From Cuniculiplasma sp052315315 (lineage in GTDB: Archaea; Thermoplasmatota; Thermoplasmata; Thermoplasmatales; Thermoplasmataceae), in assembly GCA_052315315.1 (NCBI GenBank), contig JBLSDE010000001.1:1-64000 (forward strand): a stretch of 64,000 bases of DNA. Reading direction: 5' to 3'. A program made the translations under genes and the position numbers. This document shows positions 1 to 8,732 of this stretch, in pieces; positions within the stretch are counted from its first letter, which is position 1; every line of letters starts with the position of its first letter. The notes under the pieces are model-generated. The model saw only the letters and a list, made by a program, of their open reading frames with translations, had not been told where the DNA came from and did not search any database.

Positions 1-81
1 CCGGGATCTTGTTATGCTTTCAAGATACTTTCTCTCATCATCCGTCAGGGTGATGTGTGGCTTAACACGCTTGAACACCAT
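1..81 (-). CDS. IS630-type transposase, N-terminal end (cut by window edge)
   Basis: Only the first 27 codons lie in the window. The peptide starts MVFKRVKPHITLTDDERKY and continues LESITRSR, which resembles the N-terminal helix-turn-helix start of IS630/Tc1-type transposases (pattern LTxxERxxLExIxRSR). Codons are more GC-rich than in the neighbouring aIF5A gene, as in the IS1634-type transposase elsewhere in the window. Terminal repeats were not identified, so whether the element is intact is unknown. The short length keeps the family call tentative. Confidence 0.55.
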   Translation of the reverse strand, partial: MVFKRVKPHITLTDDERKYLESITRSR

Positions 82-214
82 AGGTAGATATGGATACTGA
101 GTATAAATAATTGTAAGTGTATTATGGAAACGCTATACTAGATTTATTTTAACGATGACCACCTTTTCCAAATTGATTATATAGTAACTCTGTATATAAG
201 AAAAGCATTTAACA

Positions 215-220
215 TTTATA
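215..220 (+). promoter_or_regulatory. Probable TATA box of aIF5A
   Basis: TTTATA lies about 45 nt ahead of the aIF5A ATG in AT-rich DNA. This would give a short leader, and a GATGATG stretch just before the ATG could act as a weak ribosome-binding site. Bases 82-214 show no other gene. Confidence 0.35.
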
Positions 221-261
221 GACAAAATTATAATATAAAAATAAATAGGGCGATGATGTAA

Positions 262-645
262 ATGAGTTGGCAAGAGGCAGAAGTCAGAGAGTTGAAAGTT
301 GGAAGGTATATGCTAATTGATGATGCTCCATGCAAGATTATGGAGATAAATATGTCTAAGCCAGGGAAGCACGGTGAGGCAAAGGGCAGAATTGTGGCCA
401 TTGGGATTTTTGACAATCAAAAAAGGAGCGTTGTGTATCCTGTAAAACACAAGGTTAAGGTTCCAATAATAGAGAAGAAAAACGCACAGGTTCTAAGTGT
501 TAGCAATAATGAGGCTCAGCTTATGGACAGCGAAACTTTCGAAACGTTTGTAATGCCCCTAGGCCCTGAGGAAGTAGATAAAGTTAAAGCTGGAACAGAG
601 GTATCCTATTGGGAAGCAATGGGAGTCAGAAAGATCATGCTATAG
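262..645 (+). CDS. eif5A: Translation initiation factor 5A (aIF5A)
   Basis: 127 aa, the normal length for archaeal IF5A. The factor binds the ribosome and helps peptide-bond formation at difficult sequences. The N-terminal SH3-like domain carries the hypusination loop SKPGKHGEAK, and Lys36 is the residue expected to be converted to deoxyhypusine/hypusine. The C-terminal half is the OB-fold (KVPIIEKKNAQVLSV onward). The 3' end overlaps the next gene, an agmatinase-family enzyme, by 37 nt. That pairing makes sense because polyamine metabolism supplies the aminobutyl group for hypusination. Confidence 0.96.
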   Translation: MSWQEAEVRELKVGRYMLIDDAPCKIMEINMSKPGKHGEAKGRIVAIGIFDNQKRSVVYPVKHKVKVPIIEKKNAQVLSVSNNEAQLMDSETFETFVMPLGPEEVDKVKAGTEVSYWEAMGVRKIML

Positions 646-1514
646 AACTTTCAGCCTATTGTTCGCTGAAAAGAATAGCAGATGCGAATTTCGATTACGA
701 AGATTCCAGGTACGTCATTTTTGGAGTTCCCTTCGATTATACTTCATCCTTTAGGAGAGGATCCTCCAGGGGCCCCTCAGAGGTAAGAAGAGCATACGAT
801 AATCTGGAATCTTATGACGTTACATATGAGATAGATTTTACAGAGGTTCCTATATGTGACCTGGGAGATGTCTCTGTAAATGAAGATCCTGATGAAACTG
901 TTGATTCGGTAGCAGAGGTAGTCAGAATAATAAGAGAAGATAAGAAAATTCCAATCATGATTGGGGGGGAGCATTCCATAACAGGAGGATCTATTCGAAA
1001 TTTCAAAGGTCACAGTATGATCATAATCGATGCACATTCAGATTTTCGTTTTTCTTACATGGGGCATAAAAATAATCATGCATGTGCAACACGTAGGTCC
1101 TTGGAAGTTCTCGGTGAAGGGAAAATATTCTCCTTTGGAACAAGGTCCACATCAAGAGAAGAGTATGAGGACCCTGATTACAGAAAGGTGGAATTCATCC
1201 GATCTGAAATTATAAAGCAAAACGGTATTGAAAAAACCTTTGAAAAATATGAGAAAAAACTTGGTAAGGAAATATATTTTTCCATAGACATGGATGGAAT
1301 TGACCCTGCATATGCACCCGGGGTTGGGACTCCTGAGCCTTACGGGTTGATGGATACTGATGTCAGATATCTTATCAGAAAAACTGCTAAAAATATAAAT
1401 GGTTTTGACATTGTTGAATTCACACCAGACTTTGACAACGGGAACACATCAATGATTGCAGCAAAACTAATTCAGGATTTTATAGGCTCGAAAGAAACAG
1501 AGAAAATATTTTAA
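609..1514 (+). CDS. speB: Agmatinase / arginase-family ureohydrolase
   Basis: 301 aa. The binuclear Mn(II) ligands of the ureohydrolase family are present: GGEHSIT (His122), DAHSDF (Asp141, His143, Asp145) and SIDMDGIDP (Asp227, Asp229). Agmatinases hydrolyse agmatine to putrescine and urea, feeding spermidine and hypusine synthesis. The ATG at 609 lies inside the aIF5A gene (37-nt overlap). No clear ATG/GTG start follows before the conserved core begins near residue 35, so the first 20 residues are uncertain. In haloarchaea an agmatinase-like enzyme has been linked to IF5A modification, so deoxyhypusine-type substrates are an alternative to free agmatine. Confidence 0.88.
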   Translation: MGSNGSQKDHAIELSAYCSLKRIADANFDYEDSRYVIFGVPFDYTSSFRRGSSRGPSEVRRAYDNLESYDVTYEIDFTEVPICDLGDVSVNEDPDETVDSVAEVVRIIREDKKIPIMIGGEHSITGGSIRNFKGHSMIIIDAHSDFRFSYMGHKNNHACATRRSLEVLGEGKIFSFGTRSTSREEYEDPDYRKVEFIRSEIIKQNGIEKTFEKYEKKLGKEIYFSIDMDGIDPAYAPGVGTPEPYGLMDTDVRYLIRKTAKNINGFDIVEFTPDFDNGNTSMIAAKLIQDFIGSKETEKIF

Positions 1515-1521
1515 AAATTGT

Positions 1522-2061
1522 TTAAATTCCTATTTTACCGGCGATTTCTTTTCCCTTGCTTATTTCTATATCGCAGGGAGTTGGAAGTTTTATGGAGGCT
1601 TTATGGAGCGCTTCTTTCATTTGTTTTGCTCCTTCCACAGTGACCCTCGCTAGTATTACAATATCCCCAGCGTGAACTCTTGCTGCGGTTCCAACAGGCC
1701 TTCCAAAGGCAGCTCTCATTCCACTGGAAATCCTATCCGCTCCAGCTCCTGTGGCCATCTTATGTTCCCTTATAACATGGTGCGGGTATGGTCTGATTTG
1801 GAAATAGAAATTCTCTATACCAAGTGATTCTGAAAGCTTTCTGTTAATTGAAATTCTTGCAGCTTCGAGAGCAGAATGCCTGACCTGACAGCTCTCTCTG
1901 GCAATCATTTTCATTTCAATTGGGAAATCCTTCTTTTGATTTCCGTGTGTAAAGGTCGTAATCTTAGGATATGGGACTCCTCCCATGAACTCTCTTCTTG
2001 TATATGCAGGACCTGTAATTTTTGTATACATTCTCGCTGGTTTCGTTACCATCGTAATCAC
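1522..2061 (-). CDS. rpl10e: Large ribosomal subunit protein uL16 (archaeal L10e)
   Basis: 179 aa, a typical archaeal L10e/L16 length. Diagnostic segments include KPARMYTKITGPAYTRREF at the N terminus, the RPYPHHVIREHKMATGAGADR stretch and the GMRAAFGRPVGTAARV loop near the peptidyl-transferase centre. The first ATG gives MITMVTKPARM; the second ATG at residue 4 (position 2052) matches family starts better. It is convergent with the agmatinase gene, with 7 bp between the stop codons. Confidence 0.95.
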   Translation of the reverse strand: MITMVTKPARMYTKITGPAYTRREFMGGVPYPKITTFTHGNQKKDFPIEMKMIARESCQVRHSALEAARISINRKLSESLGIENFYFQIRPYPHHVIREHKMATGAGADRISSGMRAAFGRPVGTAARVHAGDIVILARVTVEGAKQMKEALHKASIKLPTPCDIEISKGKEIAGKIGI

Positions 2062-2210
2062 ATGGTGAATACTAAGGCATATAAAAACTCAACTACACGC
2101 CCTTGTTTCGCCTATGGCAAATGAAGATAAAAACAACATAACAAAAAAGTTCCCGAGAAACAGCACACTTATTGATCCCAATTGAATATATGAAGTGATA
2201 CTTTTAATAC

Positions 2211-3350
2211 GTGGCAATAATCAGGCATCACTTGGCATTTTCCAGTAGGAACATAGAGAACATAGGATATCTTTCAATTTCAACGGTGTTTTTTTCCATC
2301 AGCTGGCTATGGCTGAGCTTTACCTTCCCATTGAAACTAGCAATTTTTGGACTTCCGTATAATGAAATCGGCCTGATTGGAACTCTCACTTCTTTTCCCT
2401 TTATAATAGTCTCATTTTCGTTCAGGTATCTTGGAAAGAGATTTATCAATATAGCCCTTAAAGTGCCGTTTTTAATAATATCAGCCGCCTCTTTAATTCT
2501 AATTATCTTAAATGTAGATCTCCCATTTTACATATTGATTATAGCAGTTACTGGGTTTTTCCAGAGCATGTGGTGGATTTCTGTGGAAATAGAAACGGGT
2601 CTAATTGGGAAGGAAGGAAACGCAGAAAAATACTCAGCAGCCTGGTCAATCCCATCTGGACTTTTTCCCCTATTCTCAGGTGTTCTTCTTCAATACACTG
2701 GTTATAGATTCCTGTACGCTATTGTTGCAATTATTTCCATTATAGGTTTTTTTATACAACCCTTAGAAAAAATTGAAAGGAGGAGCAACAAGAAAAATCC
2801 ATTGAGAAAGGTGTTTTTGCTTCCCATGACTTTCGTTGGGATTTTTCTTGGTTATTCAACATATGTTCTTGTTCCATATTTAAAAAATTCATCCTATTCC
2901 TATCTTGAAATAGGGATTTTACTTGCCATTTCTGGGGTTTCCTTCGCTTTCGGTTCTATCTTTGCTGGAAAGATTAAAAGACAAAATTACAAATTATTTT
3001 CCGTTTCTGCATCTCTTCTGGCCTCTTCTTTCTTACTTTTGCTTATAGATTTTAATGTTGTAATACTTTCCATGTGTCTATTCCTAGGTGGTTTTGGTGG
3101 AAGCTTAGGATTTTCAAAAATACTTGCCTACATAGGAGATTCTGAGGGTCCCCGGACAGGAGTATTTTACTACGAAACACTTTTTTCTGTAGGATATGTT
3201 ACCGGATCCCTTGCTGGAGGGGCCCTTCTCAGTTATCTCGGATTAAAACTCAGTCTTTTAATATTTTTTCCGTCCCTCGCTTATGCAATTATATTTGCAA
3301 TGAATGGCAGGAATTTAAAGCCTCCGACCTCCCTTCATAACGTTGAATGA
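2211..3350 (+). CDS. MFS transporter, substrate unknown
   Basis: 379 aa with about 12 hydrophobic helices in two halves separated by a basic loop (residues 185-198, KIERRSNKKNPLRK), the major facilitator layout. The assigned start is a GTG, with a GTGAT stretch about 12 nt upstream. Motif A between helices 2 and 3 is weak (RYLGKRFIN). The 3' end overlaps the convergent membrane-protein gene by 36 nt. Neighbours give no substrate clue. Confidence 0.75.
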   Translation: MAIIRHHLAFSSRNIENIGYLSISTVFFSISWLWLSFTFPLKLAIFGLPYNEIGLIGTLTSFPFIIVSFSFRYLGKRFINIALKVPFLIISAASLILIILNVDLPFYILIIAVTGFFQSMWWISVEIETGLIGKEGNAEKYSAAWSIPSGLFPLFSGVLLQYTGYRFLYAIVAIISIIGFFIQPLEKIERRSNKKNPLRKVFLLPMTFVGIFLGYSTYVLVPYLKNSSYSYLEIGILLAISGVSFAFGSIFAGKIKRQNYKLFSVSASLLASSFLLLLIDFNVVILSMCLFLGGFGGSLGFSKILAYIGDSEGPRTGVFYYETLFSVGYVTGSLAGGALLSYLGLKLSLLIFFPSLAYAIIFAMNGRNLKPPTSLHNVE

Positions 3351-4451
3351 ATTGAAATTAGTCTCCTTTCCTGTGAGAACTGCCTTGCACCTTTTACATG
3401 TCAGTGTACCATCTGAGTTGTAATAAAATTCTACAGAATCACAATAAAGACAGGTTCCTCTGATAAACAGGTCGTCGGCCATTTCCCTGGAATCCTTGCT
3501 TCGTGTTTCCAGAGAATTTTTATGGGCTTCTGAATTAAACACACTATTTCCTGAGCCTTCATCTTTTGTCTCGTTCGAATTATTATTTTCGATTTTTCCT
3601 TCAGATTGACTTTTTGATTTTTTGATTGAAGATTTATATGGGTATATAAGTGAAATGAACCCAAGAGTTAGGAAAGCAAATATGAATAAGTCGTATAATG
3701 GTACCGTTATTATTCTTAAATAATTAGGTATTATTTCGCTTCCAAAAATTATGAAGACAGAAGCCATTCCCCGGACAAATCCGTATCGCTGTATGAATAG
3801 CATAACTGACAAAAATAGTAAAAATAAGATGGCAGCATATATTAGAGTTACCTGATTCTGAATGAGAAATAGACCTGTACTTATTAGTGCAGGTACAATG
3901 GAAAATAGATAATATAATGTCTTATACCTATGCCCTCGAATTATGGCGCCCTTTAATTCAACGCCAATTTGAAGGTTTAATGCAATGAATGAAATTAAGG
4001 CAGAGAGAAGGATGATTATTGAAAAATATAGAGCACTCTCCTCGTAGTAAGTTGTGAGACCAAGAATTCCAAAAATATCAGTTATGTGTTTTACCGGTGG
4101 TGTAATTGATGAGATTGCACTTATCCACAAAAATATAAAAAAGAAAAGTTCTGATACATTTCCTTTATCCTCATTTGCATCCCTATTTTTATTTTCTCCT
4201 ATGAAGTAAACCAAAAACATGATGAGGATAATTGTAAAAATAAGGCCGGATAAAACAACATTCCCATAAACACCATTTATACCCAGCGGGAAGTTGTATA
4301 ATGCTTCGCGCCTTACAATACCTTTTCCCTCTATAATGAAATCCATAAGAGAAAGCAGAGCTATTATGATGGTTCCAGTTATCACTGAAATTACCATCAA
4401 AATATCTATCCTATTGATCAAATTCCTAACATTAGTGGAAATTTTGTGCAC
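3315..4451 (-). CDS. Multi-pass membrane protein with C-terminal zinc ribbon, unknown function
   Basis: 378 aa, not recognised. About eight hydrophobic helices fill residues 15-285. A polar, Ser/Asn/Lys-rich linker follows (roughly 285-330), then a soluble tail with CLYC...CKRC, a rubredoxin/zinc-ribbon-like knuckle pair spaced by about 16 residues. The last codons overlap the convergent MFS gene by 36 nt. Archaeal membrane proteins with terminal zinc ribbons are often of unknown function; a role in sensing or partner binding is only a guess. Confidence 0.6.
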   Translation of the reverse strand: MHKISTNVRNLINRIDILMVISVITGTIIIALLSLMDFIIEGKGIVRREALYNFPLGINGVYGNVVLSGLIFTIILIMFLVYFIGENKNRDANEDKGNVSELFFFIFLWISAISSITPPVKHITDIFGILGLTTYYEESALYFSIIILLSALISFIALNLQIGVELKGAIIRGHRYKTLYYLFSIVPALISTGLFLIQNQVTLIYAAILFLLFLSVMLFIQRYGFVRGMASVFIIFGSEIIPNYLRIITVPLYDLFIFAFLTLGFISLIYPYKSSIKKSKSQSEGKIENNNSNETKDEGSGNSVFNSEAHKNSLETRSKDSREMADDLFIRGTCLYCDSVEFYYNSDGTLTCKRCKAVLTGKETNFNSFNVMKGGRRL

Positions 4452-4664
4452 CCCTTTGAAATGTAAATCTACCTAAGCCGTGTAAAAATATTCTGTTCAT
4501 ATCAATAACTTGATTTAAATGGCTCAAAATTAAATCCCCGGGATTCATTATTCACTCTGAACATGTATATAAATAGATTAGTTAATTTTTTCCTTACTTT
4601 ATCTCTAACATAGGGAAAACTTGATTTAACAACAAGTATTTTATTGGGTTAGTGATACTTTGAT

Positions 4665-5294
4665 ATGAGGCAGATCCCGGTAGTGGATAGGGATAAAACC
4701 CTGAAAAGAAGATTAAAAAAGTCATTCAATAAAGAGTTTACAAAGTTAGTGGTTCTTTTCATTGCCATTTTAGTAATAGGTATCACACTGTCCACAATAG
4801 CTTATAATTATAAGAGACTGGAATTAACTCAGGATCAGAGCGTGAATATACCCAGTACCCCGCTGGCCTCTGGACAAGATATAAATTCGTCCTCATTCGG
4901 ATTTCTGTATGGGTATTTTACTCAAATTATCATTGAATCAAAATATTCCCAAATTCATTGGACGTTATATTCCAGGGGCACATACATTAATCTGAATGAT
5001 CAGGAAGTGAAATATAATATAAACATCAGGAGTGGCAATACTAATTCAACCAATTATGAAATGTTTCTTAATGACAGTAATCTACAAATAATCCCATTTT
5101 CAACATATTACCTGAACGTAGTCAACAACAATAATAAAACTCAGAACGTAAGTGTTATAGTAAATGTTTTGTCTCCAAAAGACATAGAAATATATGGATT
5201 TCTTAACTATATTAGCATCCCAATGGTGATTTTTGGGATCATTGGACTGGCAATCGAAATTACCAGAAAATCCAATGCAATTTATTCCAAATAG
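4665..5294 (+). CDS. Two-helix membrane protein with extracytoplasmic domain, unknown
   Basis: 209 aa, not recognised. A basic N terminus (DKTLKRRLKKSFNKEF) precedes one helix at about residues 28-48, then an Asn/Ser/Thr-rich domain of about 130 residues with several N-glycosylation-type sequons (for example NSSS, NSTN, NDSN), then a second helix near 183-201 and a short KSNAIYSK tail. This predicts both termini inside and a glycosylated loop outside. The 3' end overlaps the convergent AlaX-like gene by 13 nt. TATA-like sequences lie in the 213 bp upstream. Confidence 0.55.
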   Translation: MRQIPVVDRDKTLKRRLKKSFNKEFTKLVVLFIAILVIGITLSTIAYNYKRLELTQDQSVNIPSTPLASGQDINSSSFGFLYGYFTQIIIESKYSQIHWTLYSRGTYINLNDQEVKYNINIRSGNTNSTNYEMFLNDSNLQIIPFSTYYLNVVNNNNKTQNVSVIVNVLSPKDIEIYGFLNYISIPMVIFGIIGLAIEITRKSNAIYSK

Positions 5295-5995
5295 ACGTTT
5301 ACTCTGCTTCCGACCTTCCCTTTTACCAGGTTTGTCTTGAGACGTACCTTCCCAACTTCCTTTGTATCTTTCACAAGTGTTCCCATTTCTAACTGCTCCG
5401 GAAGTCCTTCCAATTTAACTATCCTAAATTGTGGAAGATCAGGGACCTTTGCCTTGGATATCTTCATGAGATCATCTCTTTTCATAAAGTCTTGCTTCGA
5501 AATATAATAATATTCAGGCCTTTTTCCCTCAGCCATATATTTATTTGTTTCTTCCTCCAATTCCCTTATTTTCTCTTCGGTTATATCACTGAATTCAAGG
5601 TCAATCCACGCATAATCCTCATATGTCTGGTTTATCCTGTGTGTTGCACCAAACTTTTGAAATGCCAAACCTGCCATTACCCTCATTGCAGTTCTGAATT
5701 TCATATGATTGTACCTTATGTCCCAATCAACGAATTCTAAGATCTCTTTACCTTTGCAATCCTGAGGATAAGTGTCATGGGAAATCAGATGGATTCCATC
5801 CCCATCGTCCCAGACGTCTACTATCTCGAAATCCTTTCCCTCTATGGTAATCTTCCCTTTATCATTTGGCTGACCGTAAGATGTTGGGAACAGAATACTA
5901 TCGTCAACAATTATATCCGTAAATTCCACAAAAGTAACTTTTCCTTTCCCCTCTTTTTTATAGTGATCGTCCAGATAGCTATGTCTTGTTGCCAT
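5282..5995 (-). CDS. AlaX-like (alanyl-tRNA editing) protein lacking zinc ligands
   Basis: 237 aa with the layout of AlaX/AlaRS editing proteins: an N-terminal beta-barrel part (FPTSYGQPNDKGKI resembles the barrel glycine motif), then VDWDIRYNHMKF, and a C-terminal part FRIVKLEGL...GTLVKDTKEVGKVRL. AlaX enzymes hydrolyse mischarged Ser-tRNA(Ala) or Gly-tRNA(Ala) using zinc held by HxxxH and CxxxH. Here the positions align to FRTAMRVM and LEMGTLV, so both histidines of the first motif and the Cys/His of the second are replaced. The fold is probably kept but zinc-dependent catalysis is doubtful. Family membership is by eye and moderately secure. Confidence 0.65.
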   Translation of the reverse strand: MATRHSYLDDHYKKEGKGKVTFVEFTDIIVDDSILFPTSYGQPNDKGKITIEGKDFEIVDVWDDGDGIHLISHDTYPQDCKGKEILEFVDWDIRYNHMKFRTAMRVMAGLAFQKFGATHRINQTYEDYAWIDLEFSDITEEKIRELEEETNKYMAEGKRPEYYYISKQDFMKRDDLMKISKAKVPDLPQFRIVKLEGLPEQLEMGTLVKDTKEVGKVRLKTNLVKGKVGSRVNVYLE

Positions 5996-6128
5996 TTAGG
6001 GGATAATTGGAAATGACATTTATCTTTTACTGTAACACCTTGGGAACATCGCCTGCTTATATTTTATGCATAATAACTATTTTAGTGGAGTTTAAAAAAT
6101 AAATATTCGATTAAACTTCCCTTCTTGC

Positions 6129-7409
6129 TTGAATACAGATATTTTAAACTTTATATATAACCTGAAGAGAGAAGGAATCAAATATGACCTCAACGTTATG
6201 AAAGACTTTGATCAATTTTTCGGATTTCCTCACAGGGACTTTAAGTCTGTTCATATTACAGGATCCAATGGCAAGGGCTCAGTAGCCAATATGATATTTA
6301 ACGTATTGAGAAAGACAAGTTCCTGTGGTCTTTACACTTCACCCCATCTAGTTAGATTCAATGAAAGAATATTCGCACAGGACAGGGAAATAAGCGATAG
6401 TGAAATAGAACAATACCTGGAAATTTATAAAAAATTTATCACCGGAAATATGAAACTTAATAGAAATCCGACCTTTTTTGAGGTAACTACAGAAATGGCA
6501 TTTCAATATTTCAAGGACAGAAAAATGGATTGGGCCTCCATTGAAGTTGGTCTTGGAGGTAGATTAGATGCGACAAATATTATAACACCAAAAGTTTCCG
6601 TCATTACCAGAATTAGTTATGAGCATACTGATAAACTTGGGACAACACTAATGGAAATTGCAAGGGAAAAGGGTGGTATCATAAAAGAAAATGTCCCCAT
6701 AATTACTGGTGAGACAAAGGAAGAACCTCTCAGAGAGATGAAAAAAATTGCTAAACTGAAAAATGCCAAATTCGTAGAGGCAAGTAAGTATGCATCCATA
6801 ATATCATTTCATCCTACGGAAATGGGCTCTGAAATTGAAATAAAAACTGAAAAAGATCTCTATCATATTAATTTGAGACTTGCAGGTTCATTTCAGGCGG
6901 AAAATGTGAGAACTGCCATAAGTGCAATCGAAAATCTCCCCGACCCGCCAGACAGGAGTACAATTGAAAAGGGCCTTGAAAATGCCAGATGGCCTGGACG
7001 GATGGAAATAATTGGAGAATCACCAAAGGTCATGATTGATTCGAGCCACAATCCTTCGGCCGCCCTTACTCTCGCGAACTCAATAAACGAAATATACAAA
7101 AAGAAACCACTTTTGGTTGTTGGAATGCTTTCCGATAAGGATCATTATTCCTATCTTCATAATATTTCAAAATGTGCAGATTCAATTGTTCTTACAACTC
7201 CCGTGGAGCCTAAGAGAAGCGTAAACCCTTATGATCTAAAACCGATTGCAGACGACATTTTCAAAGAGGTTAAAGTCATTCCCGATCCCATGGAAGCTTA
7301 CGAATATGCGATTCAAAAAAATGATTTCATCCTCATAACCGGATCCATGTATCTTATAGGTGAAATTTCTTCAAGACTTGGAATAGGTATGAAACCTTTT
7401 TGGGACTGA
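6129..7409 (+). CDS. folC: Folylpolyglutamate/dihydrofolate synthase (FolC family)
   Basis: 426 aa, the usual FolC length. The Mur-ligase P-loop is HITGSNGKGSV (residues 43-52), followed by the family signature YTSPHLVRFNERI and DATNII. The enzyme adds glutamate to folate-type cofactors with ATP. The start used is TTG at 6129; no better ATG precedes the first helix. Formate-tetrahydrofolate ligase is encoded elsewhere in the window, consistent with folate-based C1 metabolism. It could act on another pterin in this organism. Confidence 0.88.
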   Translation: MNTDILNFIYNLKREGIKYDLNVMKDFDQFFGFPHRDFKSVHITGSNGKGSVANMIFNVLRKTSSCGLYTSPHLVRFNERIFAQDREISDSEIEQYLEIYKKFITGNMKLNRNPTFFEVTTEMAFQYFKDRKMDWASIEVGLGGRLDATNIITPKVSVITRISYEHTDKLGTTLMEIAREKGGIIKENVPIITGETKEEPLREMKKIAKLKNAKFVEASKYASIISFHPTEMGSEIEIKTEKDLYHINLRLAGSFQAENVRTAISAIENLPDPPDRSTIEKGLENARWPGRMEIIGESPKVMIDSSHNPSAALTLANSINEIYKKKPLLVVGMLSDKDHYSYLHNISKCADSIVLTTPVEPKRSVNPYDLKPIADDIFKEVKVIPDPMEAYEYAIQKNDFILITGSMYLIGEISSRLGIGMKPFWD

Positions 7410-7415
7410 ATCTAT

Positions 7416-7436
7416 TTTGATCACTATGTTTGATCA
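7416..7436. repeat. Two TTTGATCA direct repeats upstream of orc1/cdc6
   Basis: TTTGATCA occurs at 7416-7423 and 7429-7436, 13 bp apart, in the 78-bp gap before the orc1/cdc6 gene. They may be an operator or an initiator-binding motif; chance is also possible in AT-rich DNA. Confidence 0.25.
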
Positions 7437-7487
7437 ATTTATTATTAAAAATGCTTTTTACCCTTTACAGATTACACAGACTTAACG

Positions 7488-8732
7488 GTGAAAAAGGTGA
7501 ATCCATTTGACAAATATCAGTTTGAAACATTTACCCTGAAGGGTGATATTTCCATACTCAGCTCAACTCATGAACCAAATGAATTCCCTCACAGGGAAGA
7601 GCAAATTTCAAAAATGGCGGATTCTTTGAGCTCTCTCCTAATGGGTTTAAAATCGACTCATATGATATTGTACGGTAAAACGGGTACAGGTAAGACTTCT
7701 GTAACAAGATATGTAACAACCAAATTGGCGGAGAAAATACCAAACAAGGTAAATATTTGCTATATAAACTGCCAGAATTATGATTCGCCATACTCCATAA
7801 TGGTAAATATAGCCCGATCTGTGCTGGGTCCAGAAAGGATACCACAGATGGGCTGGACTTTAGACCGGATCTACGAGGATTTGATCCAAGGTCTCAAGGA
7901 ATGCAAAAGGGAACTCATAATAATACTGGATGAAGTTGATAAACTAGTTATGAAAAACGGAGGGGACTCTCTTTATCTATTATTAAAAATCACAGACGAA
8001 AGCCTCGGAATTTCAGGGAGTATAATCGGGATAACAAACGACACATCTTTCTATGAAAAATTGGACCCAAGAGTAAGAAGCAGATTGAATAAGGAGTCTA
8101 TTGTGTTTCCCCCATACAATTCTGAACAGTTAAGGGACATATTACTTCCAAGAGTAAAAGAAGTGCTTCCCGATGAATATTACGATGAATCAGCTGTTAA
8201 TCTGTGTGCAGCCATCGGCGCCCAGGAACACGGAGACGCCAGGAAGGCTATTGATTTGATGCGTGTAGCGATTGAACTGGCCATAAAGGATTCAGCAAAG
8301 AAGGTTACCAATGATTATGTATACAAGGCTAGGGATAACCTTGAGATAGACATTTTGAGAGAGACAATAAAGACTCTCCCAACCCACTCCAAAATTGTTC
8401 TCCTTTCTGTGATTCTTTGTAGTGAAGTTCATCCAAACTCTGCCACCACCGGTGAAGTTTCCACAATTTATAACAGACTCTGTAAGGAAGTTGGAATAAC
8501 TCCCCTTACACAAAGGAGAATCAGTGATTATCTTAGCGATCTGGAGGATTTTGGGTTAATTTCTACAACTCTTAAGAGTTTGGGCAGGTACGGTAGAACA
8601 AGGCTCATAAGGATAACTGGTAGAGAAAATGACATGAAAAGGTATGCCCTGGAAGATAGTGATTTAAAAATTTTGGGTAATATTACCCAGATAAGGCAAT
8701 CAAAGTTAGATGAAAAGATTAAGATTAATTAA
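7488..8732 (+). CDS. orc1/cdc6: Orc1/Cdc6 replication initiator
   Basis: 414 aa, typical for archaeal Orc1/Cdc6, which binds origins and loads MCM. Walker A is GKTGTGKTS (residues 63-71), Walker B LIIILDEVDK (about 144-152), and sensor-2 lies near EHGDARKAIDLMR. The C-terminal winged helix contains STIYNRLCKEVG...RRISDYLSDLEDFGLI. The GTG at 7488 is the assigned start. A second in-frame GTG at 7497 has GGTGA five bases upstream and may be the real start. A single cdc6 gene in a window does not establish an adjacent origin. Confidence 0.95.
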   Translation: MKKVNPFDKYQFETFTLKGDISILSSTHEPNEFPHREEQISKMADSLSSLLMGLKSTHMILYGKTGTGKTSVTRYVTTKLAEKIPNKVNICYINCQNYDSPYSIMVNIARSVLGPERIPQMGWTLDRIYEDLIQGLKECKRELIIILDEVDKLVMKNGGDSLYLLLKITDESLGISGSIIGITNDTSFYEKLDPRVRSRLNKESIVFPPYNSEQLRDILLPRVKEVLPDEYYDESAVNLCAAIGAQEHGDARKAIDLMRVAIELAIKDSAKKVTNDYVYKARDNLEIDILRETIKTLPTHSKIVLLSVILCSEVHPNSATTGEVSTIYNRLCKEVGITPLTQRRISDYLSDLEDFGLISTTLKSLGRYGRTRLIRITGRENDMKRYALEDSDLKILGNITQIRQSKLDEKIKIN

